64,000 bases of DNA from assembly GCF_026151205.1 (NCBI RefSeq), contig NC_087080.1:5808797-5872796 (forward strand), given 5' to 3'. The notes beneath the pieces were generated by a model. That model searched no databases and was not told the DNA's origin. It was given only the letters and a program-made list of their open reading frames with translations. Made by a program: the position numbers and the translations under genes. Origin of the DNA: Bolinopsis microptera (Eukaryota > Ctenophora > Tentaculata > Lobata > Bolinopsidae). Numbering within the stretch: position 1 is the stretch's first letter; every line of letters begins with the position of its first letter. Of this stretch, positions 37,201 through 46,500 are shown piece after piece.

Positions 37201-39651
37201 TTATGTGCATTTGTCATAGCATTATAGACATAGTGGACTATTCTGAAATATTCGTCAGGAAATACAAGTTAGACTTACCCTTAGAATAATATTGAGTGAC
37301 AATTACTCAATTAGTCAAATAGAGTTCACGTGTGTTGTCTAATGCATCTCCTAGACAAACTCAAAGTTATGATCATAATCTTTACAAGTATGATTGCAAA
37401 ATAAGTAGTAAGTACATGTCATACATAAGAGGAGGAGAAAATGCATTTATTTATCGATGTTGCGAAGGAAATTCTCAGCAAGAGTATAATGCATGAAAAC
37501 AAAACGAAAGCGGAGGCTTAAAACTAGAACTAAACGCTTATAAAAGTTGGTATAATTCTTATGAGCTCAGTGAAAAATGAGCTCACCGCTGTTGTACCAA
37601 CTTTAAACAGTATCTCTGAGAGTTTAACTGCGACAGTGCGACAGGGTGCGGGAATTATGAGCTACTTATCCGCTAAAACTTCGTCTCCTTTTAAAGCTTC
37701 AGATAAAACTTGTACTGAAATGTGTTGAAATGATATGTCTACAGATTTGAAACACGTCAACCTGGTTAACTTACTGCACATTTGCTACCTGATTATAATT
37801 GTGCCTGGGTGCCTTTCAGAAGCCCTGTTTATTTTATCTAACTGCAGTAATGGTTGGTGTAGACGAGATTGGATCTCATTAATCTAGCTGAAAAAAGGCG
37901 GTTTGAGAGCATAAAAAGGCACATAGTTTGAGGACATGGTCGACTAACTGATTAGATTGCAGCCGCCAGGCTAGCTTGATTGACAAATTCAAATATCCAA
38001 GGAAGTTCATAGTTGATAGAAGCCTATGCTTTTAAATATTCCCACAAGTTCAAATTTAGATTCAATATAGTACCAGGCTATGCTAGTGACTGTGTGAAGG
38101 TTATTTTAGTTCGTATCCATGATTCACATGAAATGGCAATTAGACTGCATAATTTTTATAGGTGATGAAGGTCTATGGCTCCTTTAAGTGATCAATGAAA
38201 TAAGGCCCTGGCCTTGAAGTTTTTCTGAAGTCCCTGAATTACTTGTTTTCCTGTCACGTACAATGGATAAACTGTCGTTTAAACTCAAAGATACTGAAGC
38301 CGTTGAAGAAAATCACAAAATCGGGACGTCATAATATATCAATATCATGACGCTGTCCGGCTGTCTCACATCTTCATATTAAAACTCAATCTGCTTTCTA
38401 CAATAACAGTTGGTGGTACACGGTCAAAACGGGAATCCTGACAAAACCGCGTAGGCACCCTCGATATCATCAAGTTTACTCAGTGACTGCTGCAAGTACT
38501 TACTTTACTTTAAATAAGTACTTAGTAGTAGCAAGTACACAGTTACTGCAATTCACTAGCGGGGCTTTACCAAGTTTAGCTGTTCTCGTGATATTATCTC
38601 TATTCAATGGAACCGAATCACGGTTTATTTAATTATTGATATTAACTATTGATATCTATTGATATTAACTAAACTGGGAAATTGGGCACGTGCCAGAGAC
38701 GAAGCACCTACCTAAGAGCGTTCCTTGTTTACAACAATATGCTGAATCAGCAGTTTATTAATATTATAAACAAGATCCTGAATCTGTAGTTTATTGCAAA
38801 CAAACTTCAACGAAGCTGTAAGAATTAGGAATATTCTAGGTTTAACAAATGAGTCTGCACTTCCTTCTTTCGAAGAAATCACATTCCGCTTCAACAATCC
38901 GCTAACACTTGTAACAAGTTTACAGCAACATTTTTGTCGATAAATTAGCAGCAAAAAACCCGTAATATTTTGGTAACATCCCAAACCAAACATACATACG
39001 GTCTGCGTGCTCCGTAAATATCTGGTAAGTGTCAAGTGTGATATGTTATTTAAGTATTTACGCTATAATTGGATGTTGACAGACTAAAGGGGGAACCAAG
39101 TACCACATATTAAAATATAAGAACACTCGGACGGTCCTGCCACTGTTTCACAACACTGTATCCCAATTGTCCTGGTAAACATTAGCATATGCATAATGTT
39201 AATATTAATGCATAAAAGTTAAAACGGCCTGTAACAAGCATGCGCTGTGTGAAAGTCAAGTTTAATAAGTAGGATTGTGCGTGCTGCAGCGTTGACTGCA
39301 GGTTAATATTTATATAGCAACTCACATCTCGACATTCAACGAGTTTTAAATAGTGGATAAATTATTAAAACTCATATCGCTTTTAAATTCTTTATGGCTC
39401 TTATATACTCTAAAATTATTTTTCATAAGTTTCTAAAGGTGAATATTTTGACCTTTTTTTCATATTTACGAGATATAATTTCAAAAATTTTGATTAAGTT
39501 TTCCCTCCATTGGCTCCAACTGTAAATATTCAAGAGTTTAAAAAGATATTGATCAAACATTTGAATTTGACTATAACCATTGATAACATGTTTGTTTCAG
39601 ATCTCCAAGCGAGAAGCTCTCCCGAAGAAAGGGAAGAAAGAAAAAGCCTAA
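13293..39651 (+). CDS. ODAD1: ODAD1/CCDC114-like outer dynein arm docking complex coiled-coil protein
   Basis: Fifteen exons with GT/AG borders and consistent phases: 13293-13368, 13562-13658, 13869-13953, 14315-14360, 14483-14591, 16075-16261, 16466-16533, 17065-17293, 17418-17499, 18905-18987, 33220-33388, 34118-34212, 34576-34748, 35202-35328, 39601-39651. They total 1677 nt, 558 residues. The protein is almost all coiled coil. Family landmarks are ELAKLQQSYRT with IRKQ, KNMGG, VLENRLDQALKRFN, DSTAAYDQR, FIEVEDQNFALFNYVNELN and YLGIVEQRTNELL, ending in a Lys-rich tail. In animals and Chlamydomonas this protein is part of the complex that anchors outer dynein arms to the doublet microtubule. 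Its paralogue CCDC63 is the main alternative. It is somewhat shorter than the human protein. Intron 10 (18988-33219) houses two antisense genes. DNAI4 follows 850 bp downstream on the same strand. Confidence 0.9.
13992..14040 (+). repeat. Possible left end of a Tigger-like MITE in ODAD1 intron 3
   Basis: After a TA dinucleotide the sequence CAGTTTAACCTCGATTTACC resembles the terminal repeat of the element at 11470. I could not locate a convincing right end, so it may be a fragment. Confidence 0.4.
14592..16074 (+). other. ODAD1 intron 5
   Basis: This intron holds the tRNA-derived SINE described separately (about 15285-15524). The rest is AT-rich with no open frame or RNA that I can support. 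Confidence 0.5.
15285..15524 (-). mobile_element. tRNA-derived SINE
   Basis: Read on the minus strand from 15524, the head is tRNA-like. Box A is TAGCGCAGTTGG (15506-15517) and box B is GGTTCAAATCC (15466-15476), spaced as in a tRNA, with an acceptor-like start GGTCAGG. The body then includes ACTCAGCCGAAT and GAGGGTTAAATGAGGAG. The same body words occur at 60112-60160, defining a family in this genome. It sits in ODAD1 intron 5, antisense to the host gene. The 3' limit is approximate. Confidence 0.8.
16700..17005 (-). repeat. Dispersed ~300-bp repeat, copy 2
   Basis: This is the reverse-orientation copy of 4730-5035. It ends about 60 bp before ODAD1 exon 8. It includes GTTACCATGACAAC (about 16727), a near-palindrome that resembles but does not match an RFX X-box. 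Confidence 0.75.
17990..18130 (+). repeat. Repeat fragment ending in telomere-like CCCTAA units
   Basis: The stretch from ACATGTTCTCGAGATGGCC to AACCCTAACCCTAACGAGAA closely matches 59450-59580, inside the inverted-repeat element at 59089-59705. The word CCCTAACCCTAAC equals two metazoan telomere repeats but is part of the element, not an array. Confidence 0.65.
18140..18817 (-). mobile_element. RLE-type non-LTR retrotransposon fragment, second copy
   Basis: The frame is open from about 18817 to the TAA at 18140. It reads LRYKFGI, then CVCGSDNSINHSLICKRGG and SIRHN, which is the zinc-binding block. ARLDVSA and ILDVRVF follow as the nuclease-like core, and STTGGMG and FDLLRTTVIAIG close it. 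It is homologous to 1817-3085 but clearly diverged, and is shorter at the 5' end. At about 18818 the frame meets a short repeated ctgttctac sequence and is lost. It lies in ODAD1 intron 9, antisense to the host gene, about 90 bp before exon 10. Confidence 0.72.
18988..20366 (+). other. First part of ODAD1 intron 10
   Basis: Besides the foldback repeat at 19094-19297, this part contains a 65-codon frame (19410-19607) followed by cgaacgaacagacaaacacg, a phrase common at the ends of invertebrate transposable elements. I regard it as unclassified repeat material, not a gene. Confidence 0.4.
19094..19297. mobile_element. Small foldback (MITE-like) element in ODAD1 intron 10
   Basis: The left end begins AAGTAGTCATGGATGCATGA, continuing to TACTTCGA. 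It pairs with the right end, which finishes TTTTCATGCCTCCATGACTA before CTT. The arms are about 36 bp with two mismatches. A second inner pair, TTGTAATTAGTTT and AAACTAATTACAA, lies near 19139-19165. No coding capacity. Confidence 0.75.
20367..26849 (-). CDS. Secreted Ig/Cys-rich/Ig/vWD-C8 protein nested in an ODAD1 intron
   Basis: Ten exons, listed 5' to 3' on the minus strand: 26775-26849, 23650-23793, 23257-23445, 22921-23052, 22475-22655, 22169-22289, 21886-22024, 21488-21668, 20996-21322, 20367-20836. All borders are GT/AG and the total is 1959 nt, 652 residues. Exon 1 is exactly a signal peptide (MNPRDVLYFFVLVFCLSDG). Next comes an Ig-like domain (about 26-130; FDC to WYTC), a Cys-rich EGF-like segment (about 131-200), a second Ig domain (about 205-280; MSC to YVC), a Thr/Pro linker (about 285-310), and a von Willebrand D domain (328-495) with GDPHF and CGMCGNNDG. 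A C8-type Cys-rich C-terminus follows (about 510-652). There is no membrane anchor, so a secreted matrix, mucus or adhesive protein is likely. I recognise no named orthologue. It lies wholly inside ODAD1 intron 10 on the opposite strand. Confidence 0.87.
23794..26774 (-). other. Intron 1 of the Ig/vWD gene
   Basis: Holds the tandem duplication at 23978-24372, a poly-C run of 18 at about 25077-25094 and a short remnant with GGGC, GCCC and GAAACGTCG near 25500-25530. No additional exon was needed to keep phase. The promoter lies outside this intron, upstream of 26849. Confidence 0.5.
23978..24372. repeat. Diverged ~200-bp tandem duplication
   Basis: Two adjacent units share GGCGGGAATT, then CTTATTAAATTTC and TTGACAG, and later AACTTCTTCCTCCCCAAGAT. 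The period is about 205 bp. It lies in intron 1 of the Ig/vWD gene and has no coding capacity that I can see. Confidence 0.8.
26850..28784. other. Spacer between the two nested genes
   Basis: This should hold the promoter of the Ig/vWD gene (minus). An ATT microsatellite sits at about 27596-27622. I see no other gene. TATA-like words are too common in this AT-rich DNA to call. Confidence 0.4.
28785..29612 (-). CDS. Secreted Ser/Thr-rich mucin-like protein
   Basis: One open frame of 275 residues starting with a clear signal peptide: MSR, then TSVLLLALLLALTHG with likely cleavage before Gln21. A small Cys cluster follows (Cys31, 40, 46, 61). Residues 70 to about 258 are rich in Thr, Ser, Asp and Gly, with loosely repeated words such as YTTG, SFTT, DIFTT and DNSYT, a composition expected of an O-glycosylated stalk. 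The last 15 residues are mildly hydrophobic (AAFSVCFGIMGI), too short for a sure membrane span; a GPI signal is possible but unproven. I recognise no family. It is a single-exon gene inside ODAD1 intron 10, antisense, about 1.9 kb upstream of the Ig/vWD gene, which it resembles in being secreted. Long frame, signal peptide and biased composition make it likely real. Confidence 0.75.
   Translation of the reverse strand: MSRLRTSVLLLALLLALTHGQIKVDQDEYNCSHGDLKYLCLNYDVCAEYGLITEDARQNMCGGLLDPNSVGDESLILSESTKTPPIGGVTSSRPDVLSKSRDNDGLTTSRAGNEITTSQEDDDYSYTTGRSSVTFPESTTDNGVQTGSTSSRHSGIVTTPFFKYVTDNTDYLSEILTTDNRILTQETSTNPHTRDVQTITARHTRDTYIVTGTSDNSYTEKDDSYTTGTKADNSFTTVTKPEDGTDPRVTGLGTDDIFTTATTAAFSVCFGIMGI
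29613..33219 (+). other. Last part of ODAD1 intron 10
   Basis: No gene recognised. The stretch is AT-rich, with a TA microsatellite near 32808-32822. Bases just above 29612 must contain the promoter of the minus-strand Ser/Thr-rich gene, but no clear core element is visible. Confidence 0.45.
35329..39600 (+). other. ODAD1 intron 14
   Basis: A 4.3-kb intron with no supported gene. Its start has a short tandem run of GAGTTTTA-type words (35336-35371). Near 38635-38670 the phrase attgatattaact is repeated. Open frames here are 60-107 codons without motifs. Confidence 0.5.
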
Positions 39652-40501
39652 ACGGAGCTGACCAATCCTTTAAAAGACTTCTAATTTGCTTTTTGATAGA
39701 GCGACACTTTCATGTCAAGTCACATGTAAAGTTACGTGTAAATAAGAAATTGTGTATACAAATATTTAGGCGACAGCTGCTCGCCCTAAGCTAGCTAGCT
39801 ATTCAAGATTTTATCGGCAATTGCCGGACCCAAGTGTATATTTGCTTTGTCTCATACTCATAGTACTATGATTTTTATAGAAATGCAAGAAAATTTTTTC
39901 AAAGCGTCCGGCTTTCACTGATCTACTGTTAATGTGTTATACAATTGATAATATGGAGATAAAACAATGGGAAACTTTGCAAGTCAAATCAGTTACAAAC
40001 ATCAAAACCCGGTAACAGCAATAGCAAACTGCAACTTCTTTATAAAGTTTTCAAAGATGCCTGGGAAATGTGAGGTGTGACATTAAAACGTTAAATCACG
40101 AATACGCTGGTATTTTAATTGACGTGCACTTAAAGTGCGTCTTTCTTCTTCTTACGTGTCAGATTATAACTTTTGCACCCTTTCATAAATTAACCGATCA
40201 AATTGTCATTATAACCACGAGTTATCTCATCCCTATTTGGTGCGTAATCTACTGTCAAATTTTGACAATTTGTAGAATTATTGATCTGGTGCCGTGCACT
40301 GATGTCATCTCAGAGAATCCAAGCGTTGAAACATGTGACTGAATGAAATAAGCTACTAAATTTTCATGCTCCACTCACGAGACTTATAATCTGTAAAAAT
40401 ACCTTATTGATATTTCTGACGAAATAGAATATGTTAAAATATTATAAAATATGTAGGTGATGTTATAGCTGCTCCCTGGCACAAGATAAGATCAGGATAT
40501 A
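39652..40501 (+). promoter_or_regulatory. Spacer between ODAD1 and DNAI4, presumed promoter region
   Basis: These 850 bp must hold the ODAD1 3' end and the DNAI4 promoter if DNAI4 is transcribed on its own. I searched for an RFX X-box, the usual ciliary-gene element, and saw no good match. No other feature. Confidence 0.4.
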
Positions 40502-43500
40502 ATGTCTAACCTAAAAGCGGTAGGGAATCAGAGCAAGATGGGACGGTCAACGGTCAACAAGAGTCGTGCAGGAGGTTGGTGCAATCTTATTTGAGTGTTT
40601 AGAAACTTTTAAATATTACAGAATATCTTAATATTTGAGAATATTTTCATATTTTTTGTTGTAATTTTTTAGGCTTCGCTCTTTGAAAGAGAAGTCTGAT
40701 AAGGGAAATGAAAGACTTGTACACCTTATACCCGTCAATATTTTGATAGACATTTATTTCAAAATTCCAACTGGCACCTGGTTTTACGTCAACTAACGCC
40801 AACTATATGGGATAGGTTTTGAGTTTTGACGGTTCAAGTTAAGGACTTAGGTGCGGTACATGTATAAAATAACATCAAAACATCACATTCTGATAAAACC
40901 CTTCACATAATGAACTTTGCACGTTATCTAATAACTTAAGGGACGGTGATAAGAATATAAAATGTAATTAAAGTAATTAACTAATCAGTTAATCAAGAAC
41001 TATTCCAGGTAACTTTGGTCGGAGTATGATCGGAGGCAAGAGCGTGATGTCGTCCAGAACTAATGTATCTTCTAGACGCAGTGCTGGACTTGACAAATCA
41101 ATCAACAAACCTACACAAACGGTACTTCAAAATTATAATTTCCTCAGAAGGTTTCTTCAACAGAATGCGTCAAAACTTCACTAGGAATTATCAGAATGTT
41201 ACAAAAGTGAGCTGAAAGTATTCTCGAAATATCGAAAGAGTGCGTGTTATGTGAATAATCAAATCAATGGAATACGATGAAATGTACTGTCCAGAACCTG
41301 AGAACCTGAATTAATAATTTGGAGTAATTTGAGCTTGATGATAGATTTGCGGGAGGATTAAAGACGGCGTGAAGGTTAGGATGCAGGACAATGTCTCTCT
41401 CAATTCTATTTGAGAGATTTGTAATAATAATATCTTATATTGGCTCTGCATCATTGTTCCCACGCATGAAGGGTGCTGGAGAATGGAGACATCATAATTT
41501 GACAAATAGATTAATAGACGCATAATTGAATTAAATATAAGATCAACAGAAATAAAAACGTGAGGATATTATTTATACATTCGCTAGCTTAATGCTCAGC
41601 AATTAGAATTACAGTTGGGAAGCTAGAACTGTGACATTTTTCCATAATGCCATAATTCAGAAGAGTACCTATAAGTATAGAACCACCTATAATACATACA
41701 ACTGAAATAACACTGTTTTAATACTTCACCCGAAAGCATTATAAATTCCTCAGTTTAAATTCTTCAGTTTAACTTCCTTAGTTCAACTTTAGGATTTAAC
41801 TAATTCTGCCCGTCATTTGAAGGGAGATTTACAAGTTTGTCTCATAAACTTATTAACTGTGAGCTTGGTAATCTATTTGAACAAGACAGTTACGTAAAAA
41901 TTCTCCATGTTATTAACATTCGAAATTTATAGCTTTGATGTCGCTAACATTTGCTCCGTTTAAGATAACCGCCTCTTACCCCTCATTACTCCTCTTTACC
42001 CCTCATTACCCCTCTTTACCCCTCCCTATATTTCCACTCCCTAGGTGTTTGACGAGGATGGTAATGATGTTACTCCAGCCCCGCTGGTACAAGTAGAGAA
42101 CGCCATACCTAAGGGACCCAGTAAAGGTAGTGTTGGAGGTGATCAGAGTGCAGATGGGACTCAAACCGTGAGTAGTATTTTACTTAATCATCTGACAGGA
42201 ATTGTTCTTTATTCATAGCATCATGATGTGTCGATATATTGAAAATGAGACATGGTTATTGGTTATGATCTGACGCAATCGAATAAAAATTAATGCTATA
42301 ATGTATATTTTTATCATTGGAAATGGAACGGCAATTTTTTCGAGAACATTTGACTATCTCTCTGAATTGCTTACCTCCCTCTGCACCTCAGGCGTCAGTG
42401 TTTGGTCAGAGTGTGTTTATAGGAGGACAGAGTTTTGCAGCTCCCTTCTCCAGAACGGGGATGGATATAGGGATGAGTGGGAGTAGCTACATGCAGGGAG
42501 ACGATGACATTGGGGACGACACCACCGCTTACGGAGGTCAGTTTACATCATGTGTTGTAGGATGGAGCTGGGGTTTCTGGGATGATATAAAACAAGGCAA
42601 AAGCATGTCTCTAAAATATTCCTGTTCCCTCCCCCGACCCATGTGATTTAAATTTGGACAAATTCTATATGTAATACTAATGTTGGGTTATGGCTGACTC
42701 ATTTATTAAATAGTCAGTTTTTGGGTTTTCCAAATAGTTTCTGATTATTCTGATTTGCGACAAATGATATTGCACTGTTAGGATAAACGACGTTTCAAAG
42801 TAACAACTTCTTATTCATGCTGACAAAATTGGTAAATATGTGAGAAAACTGTCTCATAAAATTTATTAATCAAAAATGGCTAAACGACAACAAATTGTTC
42901 AAATACTCGACTAAAATTAGAATCAAAATCTATATATATACACCACTACTCGATCTGCTATTCAATAAACTTAAAACATCCACTAAGTCTAAACAGCAAG
43001 TACGTGATTGTGATCGTGTGATGGAATGACATGTACAGTGATAACAGATGATAAGATGTAAGTGATAACAGATGATAAGGTAAAAGATACAATACATGTG
43101 AGATGGTGTACATACACAATGTGAGTGAAATTATAGTGAGTGGTTACTGATTGTGAGCGAGATGTGAAAAAACATTAAAAATTACTACTGCTAGAAAACT
43201 GAAACTGTATGCAATAAAAAGGGCATGAAACTAAAATATCTAAAATTCTTCAGTACTAGCTATGATAAAACGTTTAATAGTATCCAGTTCTTCTCTCTTG
43301 TTAATTGTAGGGTTCAGATTAATAATAAACATCGCTTCGAAAATCTTTCTTCTGACAGTATTGGGCTCAATTCTTAAAATATCTACTTCTAAACTGGGAT
43401 TTAACCCCTCATGACAGCTCGAATAATGTATGGCAAAAGCTTGACTAACATTAGAAGGGGTAGCAGGGTAGGTAGCGTAACGTAAGTGTTCTCCTACACG

Positions 43501-46500
43501 AGTGTTCTCCTACACGAGCATGTACTTTCCTACTGGATTAAATAGTGTTCGATCTGATATCATGGAAGGCGTTAGTTAGGTACGAGAGCTGACAAAACGA
43601 AAACGAAATTAGTCACCAAACAAATTATCTGTTTCACAAAAGCTATTATATTGTGAAGTGCTAATAGTGAAATGACTGGGAGAGCTAATTCCACTATTCC
43701 AGACCACTCTTTATTCCTGAAATTCCTTTATTCAGAATATTCTCGTCACCTATTATTTTCACGAATTCTAGAAGTTCTGTCATTAATGACACCACATGGT
43801 GCGGTATTTCAGTTATCGATTAGGGTGAATTCCCAGGTTCTTCTCTGAAATTTAAACATGCAACTTAGAATTCCTCAGATTCGATTTACATCACTGAATT
43901 TACATGATCTCACAAACACATAATTATTCAAATTCAACATAATTGTACCAGATGATGCACCAAAATATCCCCGTTTCCTCGCCTGGCCCGATATGATTTA
44001 GGTTTGGACAAACGGGTCGTGGTCTAGTCAACATGACGTGTTCGATCTGGAATCTTACAATGGGCTTGGTTACTGGCAAGAAGAAAACCAAATAACTCAC
44101 CAAACAAATTTTCTGTCTAATAAAAACTATCATATCATCAAGTGCTAATATGACTAGCTAGTACCAGACCACCTTTTGTTGCTGAAATTCCTTTATTCAG
44201 AATATTCTTCACGCCTATTTTAAGTATTAGGTTTATGAGTTCTAGAACCTCTATCGTCAGTGCTACCATATAGATTTGGGCGAATTCTAAATCTCAGGGT
44301 TCTGCTCTGAAATGTTTACAGGCAACTTCGAATACCTCAGATTTACATCTCTAAAATTACATGATCTCAGAAACACTCGCTTATAAATTTCAAACTTGAA
44401 AATTCAACATAATTATAGGAATGTGGTTTAATTAAATTTACGTAACCTAAAATGCAGTTAAATAATAAAGCAGTCTCTTCAAAAGTAACTTGATGTTACA
44501 GGTATCTCACATGTGCAAAGGGAGCACACACACGTGACAGAGATTCTAAACGAGGACCAACTTGAAGAACAGGTAAGAACTTATTTATATGTTACATAAG
44601 ATTTAAATAAAGGTTAGGAATAGCAAGAAATAGGTTGGACGAGGTGAAGATTATTTAAATCTTATATGTTACATAAGATTTAAATTAAGGTTAGGAATAG
44701 CAAGAAATAGGTTGGACGAGGTGAAGTTAGAACTATTAAACTTAAATCTTCAATGAGAATCAGCGGACATTATATAAAGTAAAAAAGCAACATGAACTCG
44801 AGCGTACTTAATTAAGATAACATGTAGACAGATCCCCTCCCTGACACATATCTCTTACAAAGTGGCAAATGTGGCGAGTATCAGTAACTCTGCAAGAGCT
44901 AAGTATGATCGGGTTTTAGTGGACAATGGAATGACAAATTCTGTTTGTAAAGTTACAAAATGCTGTTCCTCATTAGTTTAGGGCTAAATAGTAAGTACGT
45001 CCTAACTAGAAAAATATTTCTAAGTTCCCGTTCCATTTTTCATCAGTTAGGCCTATCACTGCACTGCATTGTGCCTGGATTCCATCTAATTTGATGACAG
45101 GTAAATACTGTAACTCTGATGATAAACAAAAAGTATTGGCCATAACAGGCCGCAACAGTCCGCCATTAGTATAACATACGGCACTCCATTACTGCATTAT
45201 ATCGGGTTCACCACGAAATTTGCTCTCGCTCAACGTTCTAACTGACGCGAGAAAGTTCTCACGGCGGTCGGCGGTGCGTCCGTGCGTTGTTTATTGTCTG
45301 GTTAACGGTAGTTTAACTGCGTGTTGGCAACGTTCCAACTTGTGTTGATCACTACCATGCACTAGAGAATTCAGAATTCCTTTCTACACGCCCTGCCACG
45401 TCACGTGACAAGGAAACGAACCAATAGAACGATCTCAACTATACGATACTGTCAATCAGAAAGTGCACGTGCGTCAAGTGACCTACACTTGCGTCTTGCA
45501 GCCCATTGGTGCTCCTGAATCCTGGCAGGAAGCCAACGCAATATTTAACGACAACCACAAGAATGACATGACACTATTCAATTTCTCCCAAGTACCTACT
45601 TATATGGTGTATCATTAACGTTTCGTCGTGACTCGACGACTCGTGTCGTATTTTATAAATATTAAATCCTGGCACTCTTTAACGCATCCAATCACGTGGA
45701 GTGCGTTAAAGAATAAATGTTTGTTTGAATAACTTTGTTAACAAGTCAATTAACTCCAGGTAAAGATCGTGCTAACAGAAACCCCCACCATATTCCTCAT
45801 GGATCTCCGCGGAACAGCTGTAGCTTCTGATGCTCCTGACTATGAGGAGGTTAAGTCTAAGAACGAGAGTTACGCGGAGCTGCTGAAGAATCGCGCTGGT
45901 AATTTATATTATATACTGTACTAGTTAATATTATGGCGGTTAAGAGTTGGCCATCCCACAGGCCACTATATGTTTAACGCTCAATATTTTTATAAACGAT
46001 ATATATTTATAAAAGGTCATAATTTAACCCACCATATTACTATGTACAAAGCGAGACGATATATATCTGTTGCCATTTTACTGACACCACGACATTAAGT
46101 TTAACATGACTTTCCGTGAAAACCGTGAGAGATATACCATTGTGAGATATATAGCATTAGTTGATTGGTTCTGTTCGAAGACTAATAATTTATAGTCATT
46201 AGTAAGCAGAAGGCACCGTTAAACTGTTGTCATCGAATCAACCTACATAATAAGATAATATGCGAAGTTATAAAACGAACAGTTTAACGAACGGGAGTCG
46301 TCACGTTTAAGAAATGCAAAATGGGTAACTAAATCGTTTGTCAAGGTCACGGCAAACGGGAATTCGGCAATCTGTGGGTCACTGACCCACAGTGGGTGGC
46401 TTAAGTGTTTCTTATTAAGTGAGTCTTAAAAACGTGCCTTTAAGTGTCCCTTAAACGTTCGTTTGTTATGCATGCCTTAACCGTACCTAAATAATGCTTT

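Larger units (their letters stand above)
42537..44501 (+). other. DNAI4 intron 4
   Basis: Contains the Penelope-like remnant (43240-43530) and two diverged copies of a ~340-bp segment (43605-44425). Near 43036-43080 the phrase gtgataacagatgataag occurs twice. No exon is missing, judging by phase. Confidence 0.55.

Noticed and set aside
41980..42030. Direct CCCCTCATTA/CCCCTCTTTA repeats as a CRISPR-like array
   Set aside because: There are no spacers; it is a simple polypyrimidine repeat before a splice acceptor in animal DNA.
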